Program-made: the position numbers and the translations under genes
The notes under the pieces: model-generated
What the model was told of the DNA's origin: nothing
What the model saw: only the letters and a program-made list of their open reading frames with translations
Databases searched by the model: none
Shown here: positions 16,872 to 26,221 of the stretch, one piece after another
How the letters are laid out: each line of letters starts with the position of its first letter
How positions within the stretch are numbered: position 1 is the first letter of the stretch
Assembly (NCBI GenBank): GCA_963522175.1
Contig: CAUQXC010000003.1
Location: forward strand, 124,001 to 188,000
Source: CAKAHY01 sp963522175
GTDB lineage: Bacteria > Bacillota > Clostridia > Lachnospirales > Lachnospiraceae
Length of the DNA: 64,000 nt
Reading direction: 5' to 3'

Positions 16872-17570
16872 TTAGTTTGACTTAAAGTAGTATCCCACAC
16901 CCCATTTTGTATGTATGTATTTAGGATTACTAGGTTCCGGTTCTATCTTTTCTCTGAGTCTTCTTACATGTACGTCAACAGTTCTTAAATCCGATGAATC
17001 TTTTGCTTTACTCCCCCAAACTATATTTAAAAGTTGCTCTCTGGAATAAACCTTATTAGGATTTGTCATGAGAAGTTCACAAATATCAAATTCCTTTGCC
17101 GTAAGGTTTATGGATTTTCCCGCAATGGTTAAATCTCTTGCCTCAACATCAAGACTTGCATCTCCCACACTCACAACCGAGCTTTTGGCTCCGGACACAT
17201 GAGAGGCCTTGTTGTTTCTTCTTTGTATAGCCTTGATCCTTGCCTTAACCTCGAGAATATTGAAAGGCTTTGTTATATAATCATCGGCTCCGTAATCAAG
17301 ACCCAATATTTTATCCATATCCGTTCCCTTTGCCGTAAGCATAATCACAGAAACATCCGAAAACTCCCTGATAGCCTGTAAAACCTCGTAACCGTCCATT
17401 TTGGGCAACATAACATCAAGTAAAATTATATCATAGGAATTCTCCCTCGCAAGTCTCAGCCCTTCTTCTCCGTCATAAGCACAATCTACATCCATTCCGT
17501 CTTGCTCGAGACTGAATTTTATACCCTTTACTATCAATTTTTCATCATCAACAACCAAAGCCTTTGACAT
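16872..17570 (-). CDS. OmpR/PhoB family response regulator, no kinase alongside
   Basis: 232 residues. The receiver domain has the acidic pair VDDEK, phospho-acceptor Asp in IILLDVMLPKMDG, the Thr of IMLTAKG and the Lys of YITKPFN. A winged-helix effector domain follows (LTAKEFDICELLMTNPNKVYSREQLL, then VDVHVRRLREKIEP). Architecture and length match WalR/PhoP-type regulators; the rlmH neighbour favours a WalR-like role, but no sensor kinase gene is in the window, so the partner must be encoded elsewhere. Ribosome site AAAGGGA. Confidence 0.9.
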   Translation of the reverse strand: MSKALVVDDEKLIVKGIKFSLEQDGMDVDCAYDGEEGLRLARENSYDIILLDVMLPKMDGYEVLQAIREFSDVSVIMLTAKGTDMDKILGLDYGADDYITKPFNILEVKARIKAIQRRNNKASHVSGAKSSVVSVGDASLDVEARDLTIAGKSINLTAKEFDICELLMTNPNKVYSREQLLNIVWGSKAKDSSDLRTVDVHVRRLREKIEPEPSNPKYIHTKWGVGYYFKSN

Positions 17571-17582
17571 ATCTATCCCTTT

Positions 17583-18224
17583 CTATTCTATACATATACT
17601 GTCTTTAATTTTATCAAAAGCAGACTTTTTAATTCCGTTTATCTTCATTATATCTTCCGCACTTTTAAAACCGCCGTTTTCATTTCTGTACTCAATTATT
17701 TTTTCCGCCTTGGATTTACCTATGCCCTTAAGAGTCATAAGTTCCTCGATTCCCGCCTTATTTATATTGACCTTACCCGTCGAAGCCTCACTTTGACCGG
17801 GCATACTTGCTTCCTGAGTGGAAAGAGCTTCATCCATACTCGGGATATAAACCTTTTGCTCATCCGCAAGCTTTAAAGCAAGATTATTATAGTTTATATT
17901 CGCATTTTCGGTAAAGCCTCCTGCCAGCAAAACCAAGTCACCCATTCTCGCACCGTAGTTTAATTCATATACTCCGGGATTAACTATTTCTCCGCATATA
18001 TAAACAAAAATACTTTCTTTTCCACTCTCGGTACTTACAGCTTCAGGACTTGTATCCTCACTTAAATTAAACTCGGGTGATTCCAAGGCCTCCGAACTTT
18101 CCCTTGAAGCCTGCAAGCCTTCAAAATTTATTTCATCTTTGTCTTTTACACAGCTGTTTATATAAATTAAACTGCACAGGACAAATATAATTAAAAATAT
18201 ATATTTTTTATATTTTTTTATCAT
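17583..18224 (-). CDS. comEA: ComEA-like DNA-binding protein (SLBB plus helix-hairpin-helix)
   Basis: 213 residues. An N-terminal membrane anchor (YIFLIIFVLCSLIYINSCV, about residues 8-26) is followed by an acidic Ser-rich linker. A SLBB domain (about 70-130, IFVYICGEIVNPGVYEL, then LLAGGFTENANINYNNLA) precedes a C-terminal double HhH region (VNINKAGIEELMTLKGIGKSKA, then IMKINGIKKSAFDKI). ComEA binds incoming DNA outside the membrane in natural transformation. Other com genes are not in view, so competence is not shown. First gene of its operon, with its own promoter. Confidence 0.87.
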   Translation of the reverse strand: MIKKYKKYIFLIIFVLCSLIYINSCVKDKDEINFEGLQASRESSEALESPEFNLSEDTSPEAVSTESGKESIFVYICGEIVNPGVYELNYGARMGDLVLLAGGFTENANINYNNLALKLADEQKVYIPSMDEALSTQEASMPGQSEASTGKVNINKAGIEELMTLKGIGKSKAEKIIEYRNENGGFKSAEDIMKINGIKKSAFDKIKDSICIE

Positions 18225-18274
18225 TTCAGCTCCTTTATTGCGTGTAAAGGCAGCCGACTAAAGTCTGTATATAT

Positions 18275-18303
18275 ATAATACCGAAATATTCCATTTATTA
18301 CAA
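18275..18303 (-). promoter_or_regulatory. Promoter for comEA-response regulator-rlmH
   Basis: Minus-strand TTGTAA (18298-18303), 17-base spacer, TATTAT (18275-18280), about 50 bases before the comEA ATG. Confidence 0.6.
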
Positions 18304-18382
18304 GACAGAATTATAATCAGTTTCAAATTTAATTTTCATCCCTGAAAAGGTAATTATTTTTTATGCATCAATCATTTAACTA

Positions 18383-18411
18383 TTGCATATTATATGAATA
18401 TATGTTATATT
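18383..18411 (+). promoter_or_regulatory. Promoter for argG, within an inverted repeat
   Basis: TTGCAT (18383-18388), 17-base spacer, TATATT (18406-18411), 60 bases before the argG ATG. TTGCATA at 18383-18389 is mirrored by TATGCAA at 18413-18419, bracketing the promoter. ATTCATT at 18434-18440 resembles an ArgR half-site, but no full ARG box is evident. Confidence 0.5.
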
Positions 18412-18470
18412 TTATGCAAATAATGATGGTTTTATTCATTTTTTTGATTAAATGAAATAAGGAGATTAAT

Positions 18471-19694
18471 ATGAAAAAAGAAAAGGTTGTACTTGCATAC
18501 TCGGGAGGTCTCGATACTACAGCTATCATACCGTGGCTGAAAGAAAATTTTGATTATGAAGTTATATGCTGCTGCATAGACTGCGGTCAGGAAAGCGAGC
18601 TTATAGGATTAAATGAAAGAGCTATGGCATCCGGTGCGGGAAAGCTCTATATTGTTGACATAGTGGATGAATTTTGTGATTCATATATAGCGCCTTGCGT
18701 ACAGGCGGGAGCCGTTTATGAAAACAAATATCTGCTCGGAACATCAATGGCAAGGCCTGCAATCGCAAAGGCATTGGTAGATATTGCCCGCAAAGAAGGG
18801 GCAAGTGCAATATGCCACGGCGCTACAGGAAAAGGAAACGACCAGATAAGATTTGAGCTCGGAATAAAAGCTTTGGCTCCGGACTTAAAAATAATCGCTC
18901 CTTGGAGAATGACGGATGTCTGGACTATGCAAAGTCGTGAAGATGAAATAGAATATTGTAAAGCTCACGGTATAGATCTTCCTTTTAATACAGCCGACAG
19001 CTACAGCAGGGACAGAAACTTATGGCATATAAGCCATGAGGGATTGGAGCTTGAGGATCCTGCAAAGGCTCCCGATTATGACAAGCTTCTGGTGCTTAGT
19101 GTAAGCCCCGCGAAGGCTCCCGACAAAGAAACAGAAATTAGTATAGGTTTTGAAAAAGGTGTAGCTACAAGCCTTAACGGTGAAAAGCTTAAGCTCAGTG
19201 AGATAATCAAAAAGCTCAATATACTCGGCGGAGAAAACGGTATAGGCATAGTCGATATAGTTGAAAACCGTGTTGTAGGAATGAAATCCAGAGGAGTATA
19301 TGAAACTCCGGGAGGCAGCATACTTATGGAAGCACATTGTGCGCTTGAAGAACTGGTTTTAGACAGGGCTACCATGGAGCTCAAAAAAGATCTCGGAAAT
19401 AAATTCGCCCAAATAGTTTATGAAGGAAAATGGTTCACACCTCTTAGAGAGGCAATTCAGGCATTTGTGGAAAAAACTCAGGAAAATGTCAGCGGAGAGG
19501 TTAAGCTTAAGCTCTACAAAGGAAATATAATTAAAGCCGGCACAAGCTCACCTTATTCTTTATACTCTGAAAGTTTGGCTTCATTTACCACAGGAGATTT
19601 ATACGACCATAACGATGCAAGCGGCTTCATAACCTTATTCGGTTTACCGCTTAAAGTAAGAGCTATGAAAATGGCTGAACTGAACAAAAAATAA
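18471..19694 (+). CDS. argG: Argininosuccinate synthase
   Basis: 407 residues. Condenses citrulline and aspartate with ATP in arginine synthesis. N-type PP-loop AYSGGLDTTAIIPWL at the N-terminus, HGATGKGNDQIRFELG and YSRDRNLWHISHEGLELEDP are family hallmarks. Full length. Ribosome site AAGGAG. argH is not adjacent, so the arginine pathway is scattered. It is a single-gene unit between its own promoter and a hairpin after the stop. Confidence 0.97.
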   Translation: MKKEKVVLAYSGGLDTTAIIPWLKENFDYEVICCCIDCGQESELIGLNERAMASGAGKLYIVDIVDEFCDSYIAPCVQAGAVYENKYLLGTSMARPAIAKALVDIARKEGASAICHGATGKGNDQIRFELGIKALAPDLKIIAPWRMTDVWTMQSREDEIEYCKAHGIDLPFNTADSYSRDRNLWHISHEGLELEDPAKAPDYDKLLVLSVSPAKAPDKETEISIGFEKGVATSLNGEKLKLSEIIKKLNILGGENGIGIVDIVENRVVGMKSRGVYETPGGSILMEAHCALEELVLDRATMELKKDLGNKFAQIVYEGKWFTPLREAIQAFVEKTQENVSGEVKLKLYKGNIIKAGTSSPYSLYSESLASFTTGDLYDHNDASGFITLFGLPLKVRAMKMAELNKK

Positions 19695-19733
19695 ATATAA
19701 ATATGTGACTGTCGGAAAATAGACGGTTTAAAT

Positions 19734-19786
19734 GGAGGGAGTGCATGACTCAAAACGAATCATACACCCCCTCTGTCTTTTTATTT
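19734..19786. terminator. Probable bidirectional terminator after argG
   Basis: Imperfect stem between about 19735-19750 (GAGGGAGTGCATGA) and 19760-19773 (TCATACACCCCCTC) with a T-rich tail TCTTTTTATTT. It also ends the converging VWA operon, whose stop lies at 19781. Confidence 0.6.
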
Positions 19787-20959
19787 GAACTCATGCGAAA
19801 ATCCCGTTAAATCATTTGATTTTAGAGCTTTTTCCAAAAGTTCGGGCAATCTTTCCGGAGTACAGGCAAAACAAGGTATTCCCGCGGCCGCTATTCTTCC
19901 CGCCATAGCACTGTCATAATACGGCTTACCCGCATCGGCTATAGCAAGAAGGCAAATCACACTTACGCCGGATTCCTTCATTTCTTCGAGCCTTCTCATA
20001 AGTCCCGCTCTGTTTCCGCCTTCCATTAAATCGGAGATAAGAAAAAATATCGTTTTTTTAGGATTTTCAATATATTTTTGACAATATGCCACGGACTTAT
20101 TGATATCCGTTCCTCCACCGAGTTGAAAGCCGAACAGCAGATCTACCGGATCTTCGGTCTTCTCACTTAAATCCACTATTTCGGTGTCAAAAGCTACTAT
20201 TCTTGTTTTAAGTGCCGACATACTTGCCAAGATACAGCTTATAACGGATGAGTATATCACCGATTCCCCCATTGAACCGCTCTGGTCCACATCAAGTATT
20301 ACCGTATACTTACTTGCCGGAGAATTTACGCTTCTGTCAAAAAAGTAATACTTTTCAGGTATTATGTTTCCTATTTCTTTATTATAGTTTTTAATCCCTC
20401 TTCTTACCGTAGTTTTAAAATCAAGCGCCGCAGCCAAAGGGATAGGGGAATGCCTTTTCTTATTGAGTACGGAGCTTACCGCTCTTTTTATATCACTTTC
20501 AAGAAGCTTATTGATCTTGTCCACTATCTTTTTCATAAACTCTCTGACATTCTCCTTGCTTTTGGAAGGAATCTGCTCCTTTAAGAGCATAATAGTATTG
20601 GCAAGGTTTATATCCGGTTCAAGATTTTCAAGTATTTCAGGCTCAAAAACAAGCTGTTTTAAGCCGCATCTTTCCATAGCATCAGCCTGCACTATTTTCA
20701 CCAGATCTTTGTCAAAAAGCGTTCTCACATCACCAAGCCACCTGCTTACCTGAGGAGCGGACGGGCCTTTACCGCCTCCCTGACCCGTGTTTCCTCCCAT
20801 AAACCTGTTGTTTCTGTTGTATATGGCAAAAAGAGCCTGATCCATCATAGCATCCTCATCACTCAATGAAAGAGTATTTCCGCTCAAGTCTTCAAAATCT
20901 TTTTTTGATTCCTCTCCCAGTATGAGCCTCCATCTTTTCATTCTGTCCTTATTATCCAT
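19781..20959 (-). CDS. VWA domain protein of a MoxR-type cassette
   Basis: 392 residues from the ATG at 20957-20959 (MDNKDRMKRW), preceded by AGGAGG; the upstream in-frame starts lack a ribosome site and overlap the previous gene. The C-terminal von Willebrand A domain carries a complete MIDAS: LDVDQSGSMG (about residues 223-232), GGGTDINKS (Thr) and LISDLMEGG (Asp). The N-terminal half is helical, with a Gly-rich stretch near residue 60. VWA proteins pair with MoxR ATPases as substrate adaptors, as in RavA-ViaA. Last gene of the five-gene operon; target unknown. Confidence 0.85.
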   Translation of the reverse strand: MDNKDRMKRWRLILGEESKKDFEDLSGNTLSLSDEDAMMDQALFAIYNRNNRFMGGNTGQGGGKGPSAPQVSRWLGDVRTLFDKDLVKIVQADAMERCGLKQLVFEPEILENLEPDINLANTIMLLKEQIPSKSKENVREFMKKIVDKINKLLESDIKRAVSSVLNKKRHSPIPLAAALDFKTTVRRGIKNYNKEIGNIIPEKYYFFDRSVNSPASKYTVILDVDQSGSMGESVIYSSVISCILASMSALKTRIVAFDTEIVDLSEKTEDPVDLLFGFQLGGGTDINKSVAYCQKYIENPKKTIFFLISDLMEGGNRAGLMRRLEEMKESGVSVICLLAIADAGKPYYDSAMAGRIAAAGIPCFACTPERLPELLEKALKSNDLTGFSHEFK

Positions 20960-20969
20960 ATATCGCCTC

Positions 20970-23273
20970 CTATATGTCATCGAAATCAAAATCTTCAAGT
21001 CCGTCGATGAGCTTAATTTCCTCTTCTTTGAGCGAGGAATTTAAGCTTTCACTAACCGAAACCGGCTCTATATCCCAAAGCTCTCCCAGATTTTCCGCAA
21101 TTCTGTGCTTTTCTTCCGAAGAAAAATCCGAAAAAGCTCTTCTTAAAAATACTAAGGAACGTTTAAATTCTTCATCATCAAGTGTATCAAGATAAAAACT
21201 CAGCTTTTCCCATAAGGTAAGTCTTGCGATAAGGGCATAATGATTTTTCATCGACAATCCTTCAAACCACCCTGCTCCAAGCTCTGCCGGTATACCTTTT
21301 GAAAGCCTTCTCGCAACCTCTTTCCCCAGTTCTTCCTTGTCAATTTTTCCCGCCTCCAATAAAACGGAGCAACAAAGTCCCGAAAGTCTTGTATTAAGAT
21401 CATCTCTCTCCGAAATTCCTCTCAAAGTCGAATACCACCTTTCATCATCAAGAAAATCAAGACTTATCAATACATTATGCATACCTATTACTGACTCCGC
21501 AATAATTTTTGAGGCTTCATCATCACAAGAACATTCACCCGGTAAAATAAGGCAGTAACGTAAAAACAACTGAGATATTATAGGAAGCAGAGGACTTTTA
21601 TCCAAGTTTCTTATATCTCCGTAGTTTATTGCCGTTGCAAGGCTTCTACAGCAAAGAGCTATCTCCCTAAGCTCCGTCGCATCCACCGCACTGCTTTGCA
21701 AGGCTTTAAGAGCAACTTCAAGACTTTTGGGAAGTCCGCAATAAAACGCATCCTCTATTACCTTGGATAATCCGACTATACTGCCGTCTTTTTCTATTCT
21801 TTCATTAAGCTCAAACGCCGCGGCCTGTTCTATTGTATCCCCTTTTAACACGGCTTCCACTATCTGTATTTCGGCTTCCGGCGTCCATTGTAAAGTCCAA
21901 TCCTCCGCCCATGTCGCTTTTTCCTGCTTTGTAGGTAAAAGCTCGGCAAACTTTATTCCCAAAATACGGTTTCTGTGTAAAAAGAAGGAGCGGTTAAGAT
22001 CCAAAAATGCCGATTCTTTAGAGCTCACTCTCAAATTTTCTCTAAGGTCGAGATTTAAATTCTGTGCATTCAATACTTTATACTTTTCAAGTTTAAGTCT
22101 CTTAAGCTGTCCCGAAAAATCGGATTGTACGGATGTTTGACTTATACCTGCGGGTAAGCTTCCTATCTTGCTTCCTATATCCGTATCCGCAAAAGCCATA
22201 ACTATCTCGGAAAAACTTCCGTGGGCAAGGCAGGTCAGCGCCGCATCCTTTAAATCTCTGAGGGTGGGAAGCTTTGAATCATTAAACTTTGCAAGCTGTC
22301 TTGCAAGAATAACGGCTTCAATAACCTGTGCGGAAGAAACCGGATAACCGCTTTCCCTTTGAAACAGTGCCAGCTTACCCAGATACATATTGCTTGCATA
22401 CTCGGTGTCCTTCCTGCACAAGGCCTCCCACAAAAGCTCATAATATGCCGGAGCCTTGTTTCCGGCTCCGTATCCGGATCTCTCCGAAAGCCTGTAATAT
22501 GAATACGGCATCAATGTTTTTTTCGCTTCCAAGCTTGGCAGCAGCTTTAAATCGGCATCGGAAAGGGGTGAAAAATCATTATCCTTATGTTCTAAAATTC
22601 CCTTGACATGAAAGGCTCCTACTATCATTACTATATTTTCAATCTTTGTTCCTCTTTCGACCGCCTGCATAAGCTCCCGCCTCATATAGGCTTCACGTAT
22701 GAGATTTCTTGCGTCGTCTCTTTTTCTTCCCAAAGTAAGTTCTCTTATGCTTTTTCCGAATTCGGATGCCCCCCACATATAAGCTTCCTCATCTGCAGAA
22801 TGTTCCAAAACCCTTTCCCAGAACGCTTCATGCCCTTCATCTCCTGAAAGTTCACCTATACTTTTATATACATCGACTTTATTGCTGCTCTCCTCTTCAT
22901 CCTCTTCGCAGTCTACGGGCATATTCGCATCTATGCCTAAAACGATGTCGGAAGGCAGATCACAAAATCTGCATTCACAGTTATTTTGCTTTGCCCAAAG
23001 CAGAGCCTGGTATTCAGGCGAATATACGGCAAAAGGATAAAGTATGGTTCTTATCGGCGCCTCCGTGGTATATGCCATAACAGCTATGGGAGGCTCTACC
23101 TCTTCCTTAACCGTTTCTTCTATCAAAGATGTAAAATCGCAAGGTCCTTCAACAAGAATCACTTCAGGTTTTTTCTTATCCAAAAATTCTCTCAGGTAAT
23201 AAGCACCGGCAGGCGAAAAATGCCTGATTCCGAATACTGTCGGAAAACCCTTTGCTTCAAATACATTTTCCAT
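20970..23273 (-). CDS. DUF5682 family protein of a MoxR/VWA cassette
   Basis: 767 residues, cytoplasmic, no signal or membrane span. The N-terminal 230 residues contain GIRHFSPAGAYYL (15-27), VILVEGPCDF (38-47) and VGAFHVKGIL (218-227). By eye these resemble the two conserved His-containing blocks and the Glu block of the TraB/ChaN/EreA-like fold, so this part may be a metal-dependent hydrolase; that is inference. The remaining 540 residues are helical and rich in Glu and Leu. It lies between the AAA ATPase and VWA genes with 10-13 base gaps. I recognise the family but no biochemical function. Confidence 0.75.
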   Translation of the reverse strand: MENVFEAKGFPTVFGIRHFSPAGAYYLREFLDKKKPEVILVEGPCDFTSLIEETVKEEVEPPIAVMAYTTEAPIRTILYPFAVYSPEYQALLWAKQNNCECRFCDLPSDIVLGIDANMPVDCEEDEEESSNKVDVYKSIGELSGDEGHEAFWERVLEHSADEEAYMWGASEFGKSIRELTLGRKRDDARNLIREAYMRRELMQAVERGTKIENIVMIVGAFHVKGILEHKDNDFSPLSDADLKLLPSLEAKKTLMPYSYYRLSERSGYGAGNKAPAYYELLWEALCRKDTEYASNMYLGKLALFQRESGYPVSSAQVIEAVILARQLAKFNDSKLPTLRDLKDAALTCLAHGSFSEIVMAFADTDIGSKIGSLPAGISQTSVQSDFSGQLKRLKLEKYKVLNAQNLNLDLRENLRVSSKESAFLDLNRSFFLHRNRILGIKFAELLPTKQEKATWAEDWTLQWTPEAEIQIVEAVLKGDTIEQAAAFELNERIEKDGSIVGLSKVIEDAFYCGLPKSLEVALKALQSSAVDATELREIALCCRSLATAINYGDIRNLDKSPLLPIISQLFLRYCLILPGECSCDDEASKIIAESVIGMHNVLISLDFLDDERWYSTLRGISERDDLNTRLSGLCCSVLLEAGKIDKEELGKEVARRLSKGIPAELGAGWFEGLSMKNHYALIARLTLWEKLSFYLDTLDDEEFKRSLVFLRRAFSDFSSEEKHRIAENLGELWDIEPVSVSESLNSSLKEEEIKLIDGLEDFDFDDI

Positions 23274-23286
23274 ATTCTTTACCTTT

Positions 23287-24375
23287 CTAACTGTTAAGCT
23301 TTTTACACTCCTTGTATAAATCAGACCATGCCGAGCCGCGTTTTTTCATGATATTTTCAAGGTATTCTTCCCATGCCTTTCCGTCCTTGGAATCTTCTTT
23401 AACTATGGCTCCCTGCAAACCTGCCGCAAGGTCGCTGTCAGATATTTCCCCATTTCCGAAACTTCCTGCCAGAGACATGCTGTTTGCGAGCAGAGAAATG
23501 GCTTCCGCCGTAGAAAGCACTCCGCTCGTTCCCTTTATTTTCTGCTTTTCATCCAAGGTCGTTCCGAGCCTCAGTTCTCTGAAAATCGTACATACTCTTT
23601 CCACAACCTCTTCCTTGGGAAGCTTTGCGTTGAGATCCAGACTCTCCGAAAGCTGTCTTACACGAGTACTTACTATATCCATTTCAGCCTGTAAATTTGA
23701 AGGGCTCGGAAGTACAACTATGTTAAATCTTCTTTTCAAAGCCGCGGACATCTCGTTTACACCCTTATCTCTGGTATTTGCGGTCGCAATTATAGAAAAT
23801 CCTTTTTTCGCCACAACATCACTTCCGAGTTCGGGTATGGATATTCTTTTTTCCGAAAGAAGAGAAATCAAAGCATCCTGAACCTCCGAAGCGCATCTCG
23901 AAATTTCCTCTACTCTCGCTATTGCTCCCTCTTCCATGGCTCTGTATATAGGGCTTGGAAGCAGGGCATCCTGAGACGGTCCCTTGGCTATAAGCATTGC
24001 ATAATTCCACGAATATCGTATATGCTCCTCCGTTGTTCCCGCCGTTCCCTGTATAACTCTTGTCGAATTTCCGTTTATTGCGGCGGCAAGGTGCTCCGCC
24101 AGCCATGATTTCGCCGTTCCCGGTTCTCCTATAAGGAGTAAAGCTCTGTCAGTAATAAGTGTAGCTATTGCTATTTCCACCAATCTTTTATTTCCTATAT
24201 ACTTCGGAATTATTTCCGTCTTACCGGCTTTACCTCCGCAAATATACTTAAGCACCGATTTTGGGGACATTTTCCAGCCTGTAGGTATGGGATATTCCTC
24301 ATTCTTTATCAGGGCGGCTATTTCCTTTTCAAAAAGCTCTTCAGCCGGCAGTCTTTGAAATTTTTCTTCACTCAT
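23287..24375 (-). CDS. MoxR-type AAA+ ATPase
   Basis: 362 residues. Walker A GEPGTAKS (83-90); the Walker B region reads GAIARVEEISRC; sensor 1 is IATANTRDKGVNEM, followed by ALKRRFN (arginine finger region). MoxR ATPases act as chaperone-like motors that load cofactors or remodel complexes with a VWA partner. Here the VWA gene is two genes downstream in the same operon. Ribosome site AGAGGT. Its start follows the HEAT-like gene by two bases. Confidence 0.88.
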   Translation of the reverse strand: MSEEKFQRLPAEELFEKEIAALIKNEEYPIPTGWKMSPKSVLKYICGGKAGKTEIIPKYIGNKRLVEIAIATLITDRALLLIGEPGTAKSWLAEHLAAAINGNSTRVIQGTAGTTEEHIRYSWNYAMLIAKGPSQDALLPSPIYRAMEEGAIARVEEISRCASEVQDALISLLSEKRISIPELGSDVVAKKGFSIIATANTRDKGVNEMSAALKRRFNIVVLPSPSNLQAEMDIVSTRVRQLSESLDLNAKLPKEEVVERVCTIFRELRLGTTLDEKQKIKGTSGVLSTAEAISLLANSMSLAGSFGNGEISDSDLAAGLQGAIVKEDSKDGKAWEEYLENIMKKRGSAWSDLYKECKKLNS

Positions 24376-24377
24376 AT

Positions 24378-26210
24378 TTACACCTCTCTTTGTTCCGCTT
24401 CTATCTTTAATTCCGTCAATCTTTGTACCAGATATGCTCTCTTTTTATCCGTATTGTTTATAAGAAAGTCCAATTCAGCCGCAAGCTTCATCGCACTTAT
24501 TGGAAGGACATTTATTATATCTCCTATATAATGGTATGCTCTTTCATTATAGCCTTTCAGTTTTGCCATATTTGAAATTATTCCTTCAAAGTTTTCCTCC
24601 TTGCAGAGCTTAAGAATTTCTATATCTCTTTCTCTCGGAAACCTTTTTCTTATTTGCTTGTTGAAATGCTCTCTGTAAAGCTTGTCAAGACCTTTTATAT
24701 CGGGTTTATACAGCTTAATTAACACATCATCGTAGGTATACATATTTTCTTCCTTTATATTTTTACCGCCCGCATAATCCAAAATAAGCTCATACCAACG
24801 TTCATCAAAGCCGTTTTCTATCTTTAGCTTATAATTATAGATATATGTATTAAGCGAAGACATAAGATAAATATCTTTTTCTTTACTGTATGAAAGTCTG
24901 AAAAATACTCCTATAAGCTCATTACCTTTTTTACTGCCAGGTAATACCTTGTCCAAAATACCTTTTTTCAAATACGGCGAATATTTTTCATATACGCTTT
25001 CCTTGCTTTCCGTAAGCATTGACGCCATAAAAGCGGCATGCAGGAATTTATCACCTTTTTCGTCATATAAATTTTTTATAAAATCACACAAAGAGTAGGT
25101 GGGATTGTCTATAAGCGAATCGGCAAGAACAGTTGCAAGAGTATCGCCTGAAATATTATATGCTTCCTCCAAGCTTTTAAGCATATTTTCACTGCTCTTT
25201 CCCACACAGGCATCCATAATAAAGTCTATATCCGCCTTTACTTTTTTCTTATCCTCTTTATTATCCGCACTTAGACTGTTGTACTTATCAATATATCTTT
25301 TCAAAACTTCCGCAAGAATATCCGAAATCCAGTTTTCTTTTGTAAATTTCAGTAAAGGAACCAAACTTATCGGGGATTTTAGCACAAGTTCCCTCATATG
25401 GTCCTTACAATTTTCTTCTCCCATAAATGACAGGGATGATACCGCAGCTTCCTTAATTTTTCCCTTTTCCGTCTTTGTAAGCCCCAAAATAAGCTCAAAA
25501 TTCTCCTTAGTGTGTCTTAAAGCTTTTATTGCGGCGATTTTTATTTCCTTAGTACCTTTTTCTATACATTCTTTATAAAAGTCATTTTCCTTATTCTTCG
25601 ACAGGGCATCAATAATCTCAAGCCTTAGAGCCATTTCGCCCTTGCCATCAAAGTCAAAGCCCTCTTTAAGCAAAGAAACCGTATTTTCATTTCCGTCTTT
25701 AAGCCATGATGCCGCCATAGACGATATTTCACTGTATGAATCTCCCAAAGCCCCTACCAGAGCAAAACGCAGCCTGTAATCTTTAAAGATTTCAGGATTT
25801 CTTTCATGAGCATCTCTTATAAGGGCATAGCGACCGCTGCCCGTACCTCTTAAGGCTTCCAGTAAAGGTTTTAGGCTGCTGTAGGGAAGCTCCGTGTATA
25901 CTTCTTTTACCGGCTTTAAATTTTTAATTTCGGTAAATTCTTCATCGGTAAAAAGACTTGCCTGCGTACATAAAACGGCATCCAAAAGTGCAAGCTCATC
26001 CAAAAGTACGGCTGCCTTATCCTCCGTCTTATCTTCAAGAAGCTTAAGCCCCATTTCATATATCTGTTTAAATACGGCTGCCGTTTTTGCATAGGCTTCC
26101 GTTTTTTCAACCGCCCTCTTAAGTCTGAAGTCTTCGGATAAAAGATTTATTCCCGCTATTGCGGAATCTTCCAATCTGTCACGCAATTCATAAAATACTT
26201 CTAAGTTCAT
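24378..26210 (-). CDS. Large helical-repeat (HEAT-like) protein of the MoxR/VWA cassette
   Basis: 610 residues from the ATG at 26208-26210, which has GAGGAGGG immediately upstream; the longer open frame overlaps the SWIM gene and is not supported. The sequence is a string of amphipathic helices, for example ALVGALGDSYSEISSMAASW and IKIAAIKALRHTKENFELIL, with the spacing of HEAT repeats. Such scaffolds hold protein partners. No catalytic motif is visible. In other bacteria similar helical proteins accompany SWIM, MoxR and VWA genes; I cannot name the family with certainty. Confidence 0.65.
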   Translation of the reverse strand: MNLEVFYELRDRLEDSAIAGINLLSEDFRLKRAVEKTEAYAKTAAVFKQIYEMGLKLLEDKTEDKAAVLLDELALLDAVLCTQASLFTDEEFTEIKNLKPVKEVYTELPYSSLKPLLEALRGTGSGRYALIRDAHERNPEIFKDYRLRFALVGALGDSYSEISSMAASWLKDGNENTVSLLKEGFDFDGKGEMALRLEIIDALSKNKENDFYKECIEKGTKEIKIAAIKALRHTKENFELILGLTKTEKGKIKEAAVSSLSFMGEENCKDHMRELVLKSPISLVPLLKFTKENWISDILAEVLKRYIDKYNSLSADNKEDKKKVKADIDFIMDACVGKSSENMLKSLEEAYNISGDTLATVLADSLIDNPTYSLCDFIKNLYDEKGDKFLHAAFMASMLTESKESVYEKYSPYLKKGILDKVLPGSKKGNELIGVFFRLSYSKEKDIYLMSSLNTYIYNYKLKIENGFDERWYELILDYAGGKNIKEENMYTYDDVLIKLYKPDIKGLDKLYREHFNKQIRKRFPRERDIEILKLCKEENFEGIISNMAKLKGYNERAYHYIGDIINVLPISAMKLAAELDFLINNTDKKRAYLVQRLTELKIEAEQREV

Positions 26211-26221
26211 TATACCCTCCT

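Noticed and set aside
18412..18470. Complete ARG box upstream of argG
   Set aside because: Only one clear half-site (ATTCATT) is present; the opposing half does not match well enough to call an ArgR operator.
23312..23881. Open plus-strand frame of 189 codons
   Set aside because: Antisense to the MoxR ATPase gene, Ser-rich and without homology or ribosome site; a shadow frame.
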